From: Pseudoxanthomonas sp. X-1
GTDB lineage: Bacteria; Pseudomonadota; Gammaproteobacteria; Xanthomonadales; Xanthomonadaceae
DNA: 64,000 nucleotides
Direction of reading: 5' to 3'
Assembly: GCF_020042665.1 (NCBI RefSeq)
Contig: NZ_CP083376.1
Span: forward strand, 1,958,001-2,022,000
The notes beneath the pieces were generated by a model that had not been told where the DNA came from, searched no databases, and was given only the letters and a program-made list of their open reading frames with translations. Below, piece after piece: positions 39,156 to 49,255 of this stretch. Position numbers and translations under genes: made by a program. Each line of letters starts with the position of its first letter. Position 1 is the stretch's first letter.

Positions 39156-39377
39156 TCACTGCGCCAGTTTGTGCAGCACCGTGCGGTCCTCGCGCATGAT
39201 CCGCTCGGCCACTTCCATCTGTGCGGCCAGGGTCGGGTCGAAGACGGTGAGCTTGATGCCGTCCGGAGTTTCCAGGGCGTAGAGCGTGTCGCCCTTTTCC
39301 AGTCGCAGGCGGGCCAGCAGGTCCTTGGGCAGGATGACGCCCGCCGAATTGCCGACGGTGGTGATCTTGAGCTTCAT
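39156..39377 (-). CDS. AbrB/MazE-type antitoxin
   Basis: A 73-residue protein with a swapped-hairpin AbrB DNA-binding domain (MKLKITTVGNSAGVILPKDLLARLRLEKGDTLYALETPDGI) and a C-terminal helix that would mask the Doc toxin (MEVAERIMREDRTVLHKLAQ). The ATG at 39377 starts exactly at the domain. It should both neutralise the toxin and repress its own operon through the inverted repeat 18 bases upstream. Confidence 0.9.
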   Translation of the reverse strand: MKLKITTVGNSAGVILPKDLLARLRLEKGDTLYALETPDGIKLTVFDPTLAAQMEVAERIMREDRTVLHKLAQ

Positions 39378-39394
39378 GGTTGTGCGCTCGAGGT

Positions 39395-39410
39395 TATAAC
39401 GATGGTTATA
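39395..39410 (-). promoter_or_regulatory. Candidate toxin-antitoxin operator
   Basis: A perfect inverted repeat TATAAC-GATG-GTTATA, 18 bases upstream of the antitoxin start. Its A/T-rich arms stand out in high-GC DNA and may overlap the -10 of the operon. Autorepression by the AbrB-type antitoxin is inferred. Confidence 0.6.
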
Positions 39411-39482
39411 TTCCGATAGGTTTGGATAGAAAGGCAAGGCCAAGCGAGAACTTTGCCGTATCTCGCCCCGTGCGACGCGACA

Positions 39483-39500
39483 GGTGTACAAATGTCCACC
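39483..39500 (+). promoter_or_regulatory. LexA (LexA2-type) operator
   Basis: The near-palindrome GGTGTACAAATGTCCACC ends one base before the lexA start codon. Its core TGTACAAATGTCCA differs by one base from TGTACAAATGTACA, which I recall as the LexA2 site described in Xanthomonas. It should be the autoregulatory site of the mutagenesis cassette. Confidence 0.8.
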
Positions 39501-39501
39501 C

Positions 39502-40107
39502 ATGGACCCCCTGACTCCTCAACGCGCCGCCGTCCTGGCCTATCTGAAGGCCCAGGCACTCCGCGGCCACGCGCCCAGCCTGGCGGAGATCGCCGCTGAA
39601 TTCGGTTTTGCCTCGCGCAATGCCGCCCAGAAGCACGTCCAGGCCCTGGCCGAGGCCGGCCTGATCCAGCTGCGCCCGGGCCAGAAGCGCGGCATCCGCA
39701 TGCCGGAGGCCGTGCGCCGTGATGCGCTGCTGGCGCTGCCGGTGCTGGGCCGGGTCGCCGCCGGCGTGCCGATCGGCGCGGATATCGGCCTGGACGAGCA
39801 GCTACTGCTGGATGCCGGCGTGTTCTCGCTGCGGCCGGACTATCTGCTGCGCGTGCAGGGCGATTCGATGATCGACGACGGCATCCTCGACGGGGATCTG
39901 GTCGGCGTGCATCGCAGCGCCGAGGCGCGCGACGGGCAGATCGTGGTGGCGCGCATCGAGGGCGAGTTGACCATCAAGCGCCTGGAGCGGGGCCGGCACC
40001 AGCTGCGCCTGCTGCCACGCAATCCGGCGCATGCGCCGATCGAGGTGCCGGCCGGGGCGGACTTCGCCATCGAAGGCCTGTACTGCGGCCTGGTACGCAG
40101 GGGTTGA
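39502..40107 (+). CDS. lexA: LexA-family SOS repressor (LexA2)
   Basis: A 201-residue LexA. The N-terminal winged helix covers about residues 1-70 (LAEIAAEFGFASRNAAQKHVQALAEAGLI). The cleavage bond is Ala87-Gly88 in GRVAAGVP, and the protease dyad is Ser122 (QGDSMIDDGI) and Lys159 (ELTIKRL). The RecA filament would trigger self-cleavage and release the genes behind it. Location next to imuA-imuB-dnaE2 marks it as the second LexA of Xanthomonadaceae and pseudomonads. A separate housekeeping lexA next to recA is expected elsewhere. Confidence 0.94.
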   Translation: MDPLTPQRAAVLAYLKAQALRGHAPSLAEIAAEFGFASRNAAQKHVQALAEAGLIQLRPGQKRGIRMPEAVRRDALLALPVLGRVAAGVPIGADIGLDEQLLLDAGVFSLRPDYLLRVQGDSMIDDGILDGDLVGVHRSAEARDGQIVVARIEGELTIKRLERGRHQLRLLPRNPAHAPIEVPAGADFAIEGLYCGLVRRG

Positions 40108-40111
40108 GGCC

Positions 40112-40762
40112 GTGGCCGAGGTGCCACGTCGTGCGCTGTCGGCGGTGCCGGCCCCGGGCCTGCCGCTGGACGAGCTGCTGGCCGCGCGCACGGTCTGGCG
40201 GGCCGGGCGCGGCGGCGCGCCGCGCCATGACGGCGAGCCCACCGGCCATGCCGCGCTGGACGCACTGCTGCCCACCGCCGGCTGGCCGCGCAAGGCCTTG
40301 ACCGAACTGCTGCTGCCGGCCGACGGCATCGGCGAGATCGCCCTGCTGCTGCCCACGCTGGCGCGCCTGACCCGCGCCGGCGAGCGCGTGGCGCTGATCG
40401 CCCCGCCGTACATTCCCTACGCACCGGCCTGGCAAGGCCGCGGGGTGGATCTGGCGCAGTTGGAGGTCGTCGACGCCGCGCCGCGCGATGCGCTGTGGGC
40501 CTTCGAGCAGTGCCTGCGCAGCGGTGCCTGTGCGGCCGTGCTGGGCTGGCCGCAGGCGGCCGACGAACGCGCGCTGCGCCGCCTGCAGGTGGCCGCCGAC
40601 AGCGGCGACTGCTGCGGCTTCGCCCTGCGCGAGGCGCGCCATGCGGTCAACGCCTCGCCGGCCGCGCTGCGCCTGGAATACCGCAGCGAGGAGGGCGCCT
40701 GGCGCGTGCGCAAGTGTCGCGGCGGCCAGGTGCCGGCCCAGCCGCTGCGGCTGGTGCATTGA
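40112..40762 (+). CDS. imuA: ImuA, SOS translesion synthesis accessory protein
   Basis: A 216-residue RecA-like/SulA-like protein. Family features are GHAALDALLPTAGWPRKALTELLLPADGIGEIALLLPTLARLT near the N-terminus, LIAPPYIPYAPAWQGRGVDL and the C-terminal GAWRVRKCRGGQ. ImuA works with ImuB and DnaE2 in damage-induced mutagenesis and contacts the Y-family-like partner. The GTG at 40112 lies four bases after the lexA stop. Confidence 0.88.
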   Translation: MAEVPRRALSAVPAPGLPLDELLAARTVWRAGRGGAPRHDGEPTGHAALDALLPTAGWPRKALTELLLPADGIGEIALLLPTLARLTRAGERVALIAPPYIPYAPAWQGRGVDLAQLEVVDAAPRDALWAFEQCLRSGACAAVLGWPQAADERALRRLQVAADSGDCCGFALREARHAVNASPAALRLEYRSEEGAWRVRKCRGGQVPAQPLRLVH

Positions 40763-40854
40763 GGCGTGGCCATGCCATCGCATCGACCGCTGCCGTGGAA
40801 TCCGGCTCCCCGACCCGACGCTGACGCGACGCCCTGCGCGCGGGCGGTGCGCTG

Positions 40855-42285
40855 ATGCTGTGGGCCTGCATCCTGCTGCCGCACCTGGCCATGGATACGG
40901 TGCTGCGGCGCCTGCCCGAGGACGAACGCGCCGCGCCGCTGGCACTGGTCGAAGGCCCGGCGCAGCTGCGCCGGCTGCATTCGGTCAACGCCGCCGCCGC
41001 CCAGGCCGGGCTGACGCCGGGCATGCGGCTGTCGGCCGCGCACGCGCTGCTGGCGCAGGTGCGTACGGTGGATTTCGACGCGCAGGACCAGGCGCGCAGC
41101 CAGCGCTTCCTGGCCAGCTGGGCCTATCGCCACAGTTCGCTGGTCAGCCAGCAGTGGCCGCATGCGATCGTGCTGGAGGCGCGCGCCAGCTTCCGCCTGT
41201 TCGGGCCGTGGCCGCGCTTCGCCCGGCGCCTGCGCCAGGAGCTGGAGACGCTGGGCTTCCGCCACCGGCTGGCACTGGCGCCCACGCCGCGCGCGGCGCA
41301 GGTGCTAGCCGGGCGCGAGGACGGCCTGGCCATTGCGCGCCCCGAGCGCCTGCAGCAGGTCCTCGACGCGGTGCCTGTGCGCGCCGCGCACCTGCCCGAT
41401 GACAGCGGCGAGCGCCTGCACCGCATGGGCCTGCACACGCTGGCCGCGCTGCGCGCGCTGCCGCGCGACGGCCTGCGGCGGCGGTTCGGTCTGGCCCTGC
41501 TCGAACACCTGGATCGCCTGTACGGGCAGGCCGACGACCCGCTGGACTGGTACACGCCGCCGGACCACTTCGACGCGCGCGTGGAGATGGGCTACGAGGT
41601 GGAGAACCACATGGCGCTGCTGTTCCCGCTGCGGCGCCTGGTCGGCGATCTGTGCACCTATCTGTCGATCCGCGACGGCGGCGTGCAGCGTTTCGTGCTG
41701 CGGCTGGAGCACGAGCAGGGCCACAGCGACGTGGAGGTCGGCCTGCTGGCGCCCGAGCGCAACCAGGCGCTGCTGTTCGAACTGGCGCGCAACCGCCTGG
41801 AGCGCGTGGCCATCGACCGGCCGGTGGTGGGCCTGCGCCTGCTGGCGCGGCAGCTGCCGCCGTTCGTGCCGGCGGTGCGCGACCTGTTCGACACCCGCCC
41901 GCAGCAGGCGCTGGACTGGCCACAGCTGCGCGAGCGCCTGCGCGCGCGGCTGGGCGATGCGGCCGTCTACCGGGTCGAACCGGCCGGCGATCCGCGCCCG
42001 GAAAAGGCCTGGCGCCGCGCGCTGGGCGATGCGCCGGCGCGCGGCGTGGAGACCGCCCCCGCGCGTCCGCCGCGCCCGGCCTGGCTGCTGCCGCAGCCGG
42101 TGGCCCTGCATGGCCCGGCGCGGATCATCTCCGGCCCCGAACGCCTGGAAAGCGGCTGGTGGGACCAGGGCGATGCGCGGCGCGACTACTACGTGGTGGA
42201 AACCGCGCGCGGCCAGCGTGCCTGGGCGTTCCAGCCGGCCGGTGTGCGCGATGCGCCGTGGATGCTGCATGGGTGGTTCGGATGA
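40855..42285 (+). CDS. imuB: ImuB, inactive Y-family polymerase homologue
   Basis: A 476-residue DinB-like protein. The catalytic acids of active Y-family polymerases are absent: the N-terminal stretch reads [13 protein letters not shown] and the second motif reads ARASFRLFG instead of an SxDE. The fingers/thumb and little-finger parts remain recognisable ([20 protein letters not shown]). ImuB acts as a hub that binds the sliding clamp and DnaE2. The ATG at 40855 is 92 bp after imuA. The C-terminal tail ([20 protein letters not shown]) is the typical ImuB end. Confidence 0.92.
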   Translation: MLWACILLPHLAMDTVLRRLPEDERAAPLALVEGPAQLRRLHSVNAAAAQAGLTPGMRLSAAHALLAQVRTVDFDAQDQARSQRFLASWAYRHSSLVSQQWPHAIVLEARASFRLFGPWPRFARRLRQELETLGFRHRLALAPTPRAAQVLAGREDGLAIARPERLQQVLDAVPVRAAHLPDDSGERLHRMGLHTLAALRALPRDGLRRRFGLALLEHLDRLYGQADDPLDWYTPPDHFDARVEMGYEVENHMALLFPLRRLVGDLCTYLSIRDGGVQRFVLRLEHEQGHSDVEVGLLAPERNQALLFELARNRLERVAIDRPVVGLRLLARQLPPFVPAVRDLFDTRPQQALDWPQLRERLRARLGDAAVYRVEPAGDPRPEKAWRRALGDAPARGVETAPARPPRPAWLLPQPVALHGPARIISGPERLESGWWDQGDARRDYYVVETARGQRAWAFQPAGVRDAPWMLHGWFG

Positions 42286-42322
42286 GGCGGGGCGTGAGGG
42301 GAAAGCTGCGGGAGAGAGGGCA

Positions 42323-45300
42323 ATGAGTTGGGATGACGCGGTCGATGGGGTGGATCGGGACACGCCGGGCGGGCGCATGCCGCGCGCCTGGCGCACGGCC
42401 CAGCGCCTGCGCCCGGCGGCCAACGACGATGCGCCGAAGGACGCAGGCGCGGACGGCCTGCCGGCCTATGCCGAGCTGCACTGCCTGTCGGATTTCTCGT
42501 TCCTGCGCGGGGCCTCGGATGCCACGGCGCTGTTCGAACGCGCCAAGGCCTGCGGCTACAGCGCGCTGGCGATCACCGACGAATGCTCGCTGGCCGGCAT
42601 CGTGCGCGGCTGGGAAGGCGCACGGGCCACCGGCGTCAGCCTGATCGTCGGCAGCGAGTTCGCGCTGGTCGATGGCACCCGGTTCGTGCTGCTGGTGGAG
42701 ACGCGCGCCGGCTACACCCAGCTGTGCGCGCTGATCACCACCGCACGGCGCGCGGCCAGCAAGGGCCGTTACACCTTGACGCGCGCCGACGTGGAGGCGC
42801 AGTTCCATGCCGAAGCGCCCGAACTGTTCGCCCTGTGGCTGCCCGGCGCGCAGCCGCAGGCGCATGACGGGCGCTGGCTGCAGCAGGTGTTCGGCGAGCG
42901 CGCCTATCTGGCCGTGGAACTGCTGCGCGACGGCGACGACGATGCGCGGCTGGCCACGCTGCTGGCGCTGTCCCGGCAGTTGGGCATGACGCCCCTGGCC
43001 AGCGGCGATGTGCACATGGCCACCCGCCGCGAGCGCGTGCTGCAGGACACGATCACCGCGATCCGCCACACCGTGCCGCTGGCCGAGGCCGGCGCGCTGC
43101 TGTTCCGCAACGGCGAGCGCCACCTGCGCTCGCGCCGCGCGCTCGGCAACATCTATCCGGCGGCGCTGCTGGAGGCGACGGTGGACCTCGCCCGGCGCTG
43201 CAGCGGCTTCGATCTCAAGCGCGATGTGAAGTACGACTACCCGGCCGAGCTGGTGCCGGCCGGGCATACCGCCACCAGCTATCTGCGCGAACTGACCGAG
43301 GCCGGGATCCGCACGCGCTGGGCCGAGCGCGGCCTGACGATCTCCGACAAGGTGCGGGGCGATATCGAGCAGGAGCTGGCGCTGATCGAGGAGCTGGGGT
43401 ACGAGGCCTTCTTCCTGACCGTGCATGACGTGGTGCGCTTCGCCAGGTCGCAGGGAATCCTGTGCCAGGGGCGCGGCTCCTCGGCCAATTCCGCCGTGTG
43501 CTATGCGCTGGGCATCACCGCGGTGGACCCGGACGAGAATCGCCTGCTGATCTCCCGCTTCCTGTCCAAGGCGCGCAACGAGCCGCCCGACATCGACGTC
43601 GATTTCGAGCACGAGCGGCGCGAGGAGGTCATCCAGTACGTCTACCGCAAGTACGGCCGCGCGCGTGCGGCGCTGGCGGCCACGGTCATCAGCTACCGCG
43701 GCAAGAGCGCGGTGCGCGAGGTGGCCAAGGCCTTCGGCCTGCCGCCGGACCAGATCGCGCTGCTGGCCAACTGTTTCGGCTGGGGCAATGGCGACACGCC
43801 GATGCAGCAGCGGCTGGAGGAGGCCGGCTTCGACACCGCCAACCCGCTGATCGTGAGGATCCTGGCGCTCACCGGCATGCTCGAAGGCAAGCCGCGCCAC
43901 CTGTCCCAGCACGTCGGCGGCTTCGTCATCGCCGAGCAGACCCTGTCCACCGTGGTGCCGGTGGAGAACGCGGCCATGGCCGACCGCACCATCATCCAGT
44001 GGGAGAAGGACGACCTGGAGACCATGGGCATGCTCAAGGTCGACTGCCTGGCGCTGGGCATGCTGACCTGCATCCGCAAGACGCTGGACCTGATCCGCGT
44101 GCACCGCGGGCGCGATCACGACATCGCCAGCATTCCGTCCAACGACAAGCCCACCTACGAGATGATCCAGCTGGCCGATACGGTCGGGGTGTTCCAGATC
44201 GAATCGCGCGCGCAGATGGCCATGCTGCCGCGGCTCAAGCCCGCCAAGTTCTACGACCTGGTGATCGAGGTGGCGATCGTGCGGCCCGGGCCGATCCAGG
44301 GCGACATGGTCCATCCCTACCTGCGCCGGCGCCAGGGGCTGGAGCGGCCCACCTATCCGTCCGAGGGGGTCGAGGAGATCCTCGGGCCGACGCTGGGCGT
44401 GCCGCTATTCCAGGAGCAGGTGATGGAGCTGGTGATCCACGCCGGCTACAAGCCGGACGAGGCCGACGGCCTGCGCCGCTCGATGGCCGCCTGGCGGCGC
44501 GGCGGCGACATGGAGCCGCACCGCATGCGCATCCGCCAGCTGATGGAGGACAAGGGCTACGCCTCTGAGTTCATCGACCAGATCTTCGACCAGATCAAGG
44601 GCTTCGGCTCGTACGGCTTCCCGCAGAGCCACGCGGCCTCGTTCGCCAAGCTGGTCTACGCCAGCTGCTGGCTCAAGCGGCATGAGCCGGCGGCCTTCGC
44701 CTGCGGCCTGCTGAACGCACAGCCGATGGGGTTCTATTCGCCCAGCCAGATCGTGCAGGACGCGCGCCGCGGCAAGGCCGGGCGCCAGGCCGTCACCGTG
44801 CTGCCGGTGGACGTGCTGTACAGCGACTGGGACAACACCCTGGTCGGCGGGCGGCCGTGGCGCAGCGCGGACGATCCAGGTGAGCAGCCGGACATCCGTC
44901 TGGGCTTCCGCCAGGTGGCTGGCCTGTCCGAGGCCACTGGCCAGGCGATCATGGCCGCGCGTGCGCAGCGCGCCTTCGCCGACCTGGAGGACCTGTGCCT
45001 GCGCGCCGGCCTGGACGAGAAGGCCCGCACCGCCCTGGCCGAAGCCGGTGCGCTGCGCTCGTTGGTCGGCCACCGCAACGCCGCGCGCTGGGCGGTGGCC
45101 GGGGTCGAGCGTCGCCGTCCGCTGCTGCCCGGCAGCCCGCGCGAGCAGGCCATCGCGCTGCCGGCGCCGCGCATCGGCCAGGACATCACCGCCGACTACC
45201 GCAGCGTCGGCCTGAGCCTGGAGGCGCACCCGATGGCGCTGCTGCGCGCACGCATGCGCGCCCAGCGCATCCTCGGCCTGCGCGAGCTGCGGGACCGGCC

Positions 45301-45589
45301 CAGCGGCAGCGGCGTGCACGTGGCCGGGCTGGTCACCCAGCGCCAGCGCCCGGCCACGGCCAAGGGCACCATCTTCGTCACGCTCGAGGACGAGCAGGGC
45401 ATGATCAACGTGATCGTCTGGCCGCACCTGGCCATGCGCCGGCGGCGCGCGCTGCTGGAGTCGCGGCTGCTGGCCGTGCGCGGGCGCTGGGAGCGCGTGG
45501 ACGGGGTCGAACACCTCATCGCCGGCGACCTGCGCGACCTGAGCGATCTGCTGGGCGAGCTGGCGCTGCCCTCGCGGGACTTCCATTGA
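42323..45589 (+). CDS. dnaE2: Error-prone DNA polymerase DnaE2
   Basis: A 1088-residue C-family polymerase. An N-terminal PHP domain ([19 protein letters not shown]) is followed by the palm with catalytic acids Asp423 and Asp425 ([16 protein letters not shown]), [17 protein letters not shown], a helix-hairpin-helix region and a C-terminal OB fold ([29 protein letters not shown]). It is about 100 residues shorter than replicative DnaE, as expected. It performs error-prone bypass with ImuA/ImuB after SOS induction. GAGAGAGGG precedes the ATG at 42323. Confidence 0.95.
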   Translation: MSWDDAVDGVDRDTPGGRMPRAWRTAQRLRPAANDDAPKDAGADGLPAYAELHCLSDFSFLRGASDATALFERAKACGYSALAITDECSLAGIVRGWEGARATGVSLIVGSEFALVDGTRFVLLVETRAGYTQLCALITTARRAASKGRYTLTRADVEAQFHAEAPELFALWLPGAQPQAHDGRWLQQVFGERAYLAVELLRDGDDDARLATLLALSRQLGMTPLASGDVHMATRRERVLQDTITAIRHTVPLAEAGALLFRNGERHLRSRRALGNIYPAALLEATVDLARRCSGFDLKRDVKYDYPAELVPAGHTATSYLRELTEAGIRTRWAERGLTISDKVRGDIEQELALIEELGYEAFFLTVHDVVRFARSQGILCQGRGSSANSAVCYALGITAVDPDENRLLISRFLSKARNEPPDIDVDFEHERREEVIQYVYRKYGRARAALAATVISYRGKSAVREVAKAFGLPPDQIALLANCFGWGNGDTPMQQRLEEAGFDTANPLIVRILALTGMLEGKPRHLSQHVGGFVIAEQTLSTVVPVENAAMADRTIIQWEKDDLETMGMLKVDCLALGMLTCIRKTLDLIRVHRGRDHDIASIPSNDKPTYEMIQLADTVGVFQIESRAQMAMLPRLKPAKFYDLVIEVAIVRPGPIQGDMVHPYLRRRQGLERPTYPSEGVEEILGPTLGVPLFQEQVMELVIHAGYKPDEADGLRRSMAAWRRGGDMEPHRMRIRQLMEDKGYASEFIDQIFDQIKGFGSYGFPQSHAASFAKLVYASCWLKRHEPAAFACGLLNAQPMGFYSPSQIVQDARRGKAGRQAVTVLPVDVLYSDWDNTLVGGRPWRSADDPGEQPDIRLGFRQVAGLSEATGQAIMAARAQRAFADLEDLCLRAGLDEKARTALAEAGALRSLVGHRNAARWAVAGVERRRPLLPGSPREQAIALPAPRIGQDITADYRSVGLSLEAHPMALLRARMRAQRILGLRELRDRPSGSGVHVAGLVTQRQRPATAKGTIFVTLEDEQGMINVIVWPHLAMRRRRALLESRLLAVRGRWERVDGVEHLIAGDLRDLSDLLGELALPSRDFH

Positions 45590-46185
45590 ACGCGCGGTCC
45601 GCCCACCCGTCTGTCGGCGACCTGTTCGCGCCCACGCCGCTGACGGTGTTCGACGACGCCGAGGGCGGCATGCGCTACTGGCCGGACGTGGTCGATGCGG
45701 CCACGGCGCAGCGCTGGTTCGATGCGTTGCGCGAGCATGCGCACTGGAAGCACGAGCGCCGCCCCATGTACGACCGCATCGTCGACGTGCCGCGCCTGCG
45801 CGCCGGCTACCGGCTGGACGCGCTGCCGCCGCAGCTGCCGCTGGCCGACATGCTGGCCCTGGTGCAGGCGCGCGTGCCCGCGCCGTACACCGGCGTGGGC
45901 ATGAACTTCTATCGCGATGGCCGCGACAGCGTGGCCATGCACCACGACAAGCTGCACATGCTGGTGCCCGGCCAGCCGATCGCGCTGGTCTCGCTGGGCG
46001 GCACCCGGCGCATGCACATCCGCGCCATGCACGGCCGCCGCCAGACCTTCGCCCTCGACCTGGCCCCGGGCAGCCTGCTGGTGATGAGCCATGCCAGCCA
46101 GCTCACCCACGAACACGGCATCCCCAAGACGGCCGCGGCGGTGGCGCCGCGCATGAGCGTCGTGTTCCGCGCACGCCCGGACTGA
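45586..46185 (+). CDS. AlkB-like 2-oxoglutarate/Fe(II) dioxygenase
   Basis: A 199-residue AlkB-family enzyme that would remove methyl groups from alkylated bases. Iron ligands appear as the HxD in MHHDKLHML and the distal His in LTHEHGIPK; Arg in APRMSVVFR would bind 2-oxoglutarate. [16 protein letters not shown] is a typical substrate-loop region. The TTG at 45586 overlaps the dnaE2 stop (TTGA), so the repair enzyme is coupled to the mutagenesis cassette. An ATG at 45670 is a possible later start. The 306 bp that follow hold no gene I can support. Confidence 0.9.
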   Translation: MNARSAHPSVGDLFAPTPLTVFDDAEGGMRYWPDVVDAATAQRWFDALREHAHWKHERRPMYDRIVDVPRLRAGYRLDALPPQLPLADMLALVQARVPAPYTGVGMNFYRDGRDSVAMHHDKLHMLVPGQPIALVSLGGTRRMHIRAMHGRRQTFALDLAPGSLLVMSHASQLTHEHGIPKTAAAVAPRMSVVFRARPD

Positions 46186-46491
46186 GGGACACGTCATGCG
46201 GTCTTCGTGCGTGGCGTTGTTCCTGCGCTTTCAACGAAGGTCGCGGACAGCATCAAAAACGCGGCAGGCGTGGCGCAGGCCAGCGCGGTCGGGAATGGGT
46301 CATGAGCTGGAGCCCGTCGTGGAGAGCGCTTGCGCGCCTGTTTCGCCCGTCCAGACAGGGCCGAATGACCGTGCCACCGCTGGCGCCTGGCGCTGGCCGC
46401 GCGACGGCAGACCTCGCGCTTCCGGCGCGCGATGGCATGACGTCCACGCCTGTGCGTGCAGTCTGTCGCGGCCAGCCCTCCGGAGCGCCGT

Positions 46492-46650
46492 ATGCCGACC
46501 CTGCCCAACGAACCCATCCCGCCGTCCGACATGGACCCGCGCGTGGACGATCCGCCGCCGTTGCCCGCACCGTCGCGGCATGACGGCCAGGAAGAGGGCG
46601 ACCCCGCCGTCGACGAACCACTGGCGCCCGGTCATCCGCACGGCGCTTGA
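46492..46650 (+). CDS. Small acidic, proline-rich hypothetical protein
   Basis: A 52-residue, probably disordered protein (MPTLPNEPIPPSDMDPRVDD, then PPPLPAPSRHDGQEEGDPAV and onward). A GGAG lies seven bases before the ATG, and a strong terminator begins 13 bases after the stop, which supports a real transcription unit. I recognise no domain and assign no function. Chance survival in high-GC DNA cannot be excluded. Confidence 0.5.
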   Translation: MPTLPNEPIPPSDMDPRVDDPPPLPAPSRHDGQEEGDPAVDEPLAPGHPHGA

Positions 46651-46663
46651 GGCCGTTCACAAC

Positions 46664-46697
46664 GACGAAGGGCGGGTCCTGCGACCCGCCCTTCGTC
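46664..46697. terminator. Bidirectional hairpin terminator
   Basis: A perfect 15-bp stem (46664-46678 with 46683-46697, arm GACGAAGGGCGGGTC) around CTGC, between the small gene and the convergent GH92 gene. The T-rich tails are short on both sides. Confidence 0.8.
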
Positions 46698-46716
46698 TTG
46701 CCTCGACCTGGGGGAC

Positions 46717-49092
46717 TTACTGCGAGGACATCGAGTAGGGCAGCTTGCCCAGGTCGGTGGCCCAGGTCGTGTTCGGCTGGGCCTGCATGGTGAAGCGCAG
46801 TTCGCCGCCGGCCATGAGCTCGGCGTGGGTGAGGTAGGCGCGATCGAGCGGCTTGCCGTTCAAGCGCACGCTGCCGACGTACGTGTGTGCGGCATCCAGT
46901 CCGTCGGCGATCACGGTGAAGCGCTTGCCGCCTTCCAGGTTGAGCGTGGCGCGCGGCAGGAAGGGCCGGCCGATGATGTACTGATTGCTGCCCGGCGTGA
47001 CCGGGTAGAAGCCCAGCGCGGTGAACACGTACCAGGCCGACATCTGGCCCAGATCGTCGTTGCCGGCCAGCCCGTCGGGTGTGGCCTTGTACTGGGTGTC
47101 CATGATCTGCTTCAGCCGCTGCTGCGTGCGCCAGGGCTGGCCGGCGTAGGCATAGAGATAGGCCACGTGGTGGCCGGGTTCGTTGCCGTGCGCGTACCAG
47201 CCGATCAGGCCGGTGATGTCCTCCATGTGTTCGAACACCTTGGGGTCCACCTTCGCATCGAAGGCCGCATCCAGCTTGCCCAGCAGCGCATCGGCGCTGC
47301 CGTGCGCCTTGACCAGCCCGGCTACGTCCTGGGGCACGTACCACGAGTACTGCCAGGCGTTGCCTTCGGTGTAGTCGGTGCCGTAGCCGCTGGCGGTGGG
47401 ATCGAACGGCTCGCGGAACGCCCCGTCGCGCTTGCGCGCGCGCATGAAGCCGGTGGCGGGGTCGTAGGCGTGCTTCCAGTTGCCCGCGCGCTTGTCGAAC
47501 TCGGCGGTGATGGAGGCGTCGCCCATGTCGCGTGCGACCTGCGCGATGGTCCAGTCGTCGAAGGCGTATTCGAGGGTCTTCGAGGCCGCTTCGCCTTCCT
47601 CGTCGATCGGCACATAGCCCAGCTCGCGGTACTGGGCGATGCCGTCGTAGGGGCCGTAGTTCGCGCTGGCGACCATCGCGTCCAGCGCCTGGCGCGTGTC
47701 GTAGCCGCGGATGCCCTTCATGTAGGCGTCGGCGATCACCGGCACGGCGTGGTAACCGATCATGCACCAGGTCTCCAGGCCGTTGAACGCCCAGATCGGC
47801 AGGATCCCGTACGGGCTCTCGCGCCGCGCGGCCAGCAGCGAGTTGACGATGTCGTTGGTGTGCTGGGCGGGCTGGACGATGGTCAGCAGCGGATGCAGCG
47901 CGCGGTAGGTGTCCCACAGCGAGAAGGTGGAGTAGTTGGTCCAGCCCTTGGCCTGGTGCACGGCGTTGTCCGGTCCGCGGTAGCGGCCATCGACGTCCAT
48001 GAACAGCGTTGGCCCCAGGAAGGTGTGGTACAGCGCGGTATAGAACTGCGTGCGCTGGACCGGCGTGCCCTGCGCCTGCACCGCGGCCAGCGCGGTGGCC
48101 CAGGTCTGCCGGGCCGCGTCGCGCACGCCGTCGAAGTCCCAGCCCGGCACCTCGGCATCCAGGTTGGCGATGGCGTTGTCCTCGCTGACCGGCGAGATCG
48201 CCAGTTTCACCAGCAGCGGGCCGCCCGCATCGCCGACATCGAAGCTGGCGACCAGCTGGCGGCCTTCGATCTGCGCGCGCTGGCCCGGATCCTTGTCGGC
48301 CGGCGGGGCGAAGCCCTTGTAGATCACGTCCTGCTCGGTGTCGTTGAGCGTGTGGCCGGTCAGGGGCCTGGAAAACCGCATGGCGAAGTACAGCTGGCGG
48401 CCGGGCGCCCAGCCGCGCGTCTCGCGGAAGCCGGTGACCGTGCCGTCCGCGCGCAGCCGCACGCGCGACCACAGCACCTTGCCGGGGTAGTCGTACATGC
48501 TGGTGCGCATGTCCAGGATCACGTGCCCGGGCTTGCCCTTGGGAAAGGTGTAGCGGTGCACGCCCACGCGCGCGGTGGCGGTCAGCTCGGCGCGCACCCC
48601 GGCATCGTCCAGGGTCACCGCGTAGTAGCCAGGCTGGGCGGTCTCGGTCTGATGGCGGAAGCGCGAGGTGAAGCCGCTGCCGGGCTTGTCGATCTCGCCG
48701 CGCTCCAGCTTGACCTCGCCGGTGGCCGGCATCAGCAGGAAATCGCCCAGGTCCGAATGCCCGGAGCCGGAGAAATGCGTATGCGAGAAGCCCACGATGG
48801 TGCTGTCGCTGTGGCGGTAGCCGGCCGCCCAGCCATAGCCGTCCTTGCGCGACTTGATCTGGGTGTCGGGCGAGAGCTGCACCATGCCGAAGGGCAGGGT
48901 GGCGCCGGGGAAGGTATGCCCCTCGCCGCCGCTGCCGATGAAGGGGTCGACCGCATCGAAGGCCTGCTGCTGTTCCGGCGTCAGCCGCTGCGCGGCATGG
49001 CCCAGCGGCGGCAGCGCCGCCAGCAGGCCCGCCAGCCCCAGGACGCCGACGCGCCGCACCAGCGCCCCGCGCTTGATGTGCAGATTCCGCAT
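46717..49092 (-). CDS. GH92 alpha-mannosidase, exported
   Basis: A 791-residue glycoside hydrolase family 92 enzyme with a signal peptide (about 33 residues, ending LPPLGHAA). Family segments are VDPFIGSGGEGHTFPGATLPFGMVQLSPD, FSHTHFSGSGHSDLGDFLLMP, YTEGNAWQYSWYVPQD, GNEPGHHVAYLYAYAGQPW and the catalytic-region GNDDLGQMSAWYVFTALGFYPV. GH92 enzymes are calcium-dependent exo-alpha-mannosidases that trim mannose, often alpha-1,2-linked, from N-glycans. Similar genes in Xanthomonas form part of plant glycan-degrading systems. No partner glycosidase lies nearby. Confidence 0.93.
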   Translation of the reverse strand: MRNLHIKRGALVRRVGVLGLAGLLAALPPLGHAAQRLTPEQQQAFDAVDPFIGSGGEGHTFPGATLPFGMVQLSPDTQIKSRKDGYGWAAGYRHSDSTIVGFSHTHFSGSGHSDLGDFLLMPATGEVKLERGEIDKPGSGFTSRFRHQTETAQPGYYAVTLDDAGVRAELTATARVGVHRYTFPKGKPGHVILDMRTSMYDYPGKVLWSRVRLRADGTVTGFRETRGWAPGRQLYFAMRFSRPLTGHTLNDTEQDVIYKGFAPPADKDPGQRAQIEGRQLVASFDVGDAGGPLLVKLAISPVSEDNAIANLDAEVPGWDFDGVRDAARQTWATALAAVQAQGTPVQRTQFYTALYHTFLGPTLFMDVDGRYRGPDNAVHQAKGWTNYSTFSLWDTYRALHPLLTIVQPAQHTNDIVNSLLAARRESPYGILPIWAFNGLETWCMIGYHAVPVIADAYMKGIRGYDTRQALDAMVASANYGPYDGIAQYRELGYVPIDEEGEAASKTLEYAFDDWTIAQVARDMGDASITAEFDKRAGNWKHAYDPATGFMRARKRDGAFREPFDPTASGYGTDYTEGNAWQYSWYVPQDVAGLVKAHGSADALLGKLDAAFDAKVDPKVFEHMEDITGLIGWYAHGNEPGHHVAYLYAYAGQPWRTQQRLKQIMDTQYKATPDGLAGNDDLGQMSAWYVFTALGFYPVTPGSNQYIIGRPFLPRATLNLEGGKRFTVIADGLDAAHTYVGSVRLNGKPLDRAYLTHAELMAGGELRFTMQAQPNTTWATDLGKLPYSMSSQ

Positions 49093-49255
49093 TGCTCGTA
49101 TACCCCGTCGCGATGATGGGCACGGACCCTAGCACGGAGGGCGCCGCTTTCCTGCTCGACCTTGGTCCTGTCGGGACGTGGTGCCGGCCGATACCCACGC
49201 GGTGTTGACGCGCGCCGCACTATAGGTAGGCCTTCTGACGCATCGGGAGCCTTCC

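Noticed and set aside
38726..39377. Phd as the antitoxin partner of Doc
   Set aside because: The antitoxin has an AbrB/MazE-type domain (MKLKITTVGNSAGVILPKDLL), not the Phd/YefM fold.
46194..46532. A 112-codon minus-strand frame behind alkB
   Set aside because: Arg-rich translation, no ribosome-binding site and overlap with the better-supported small gene; probably chance.
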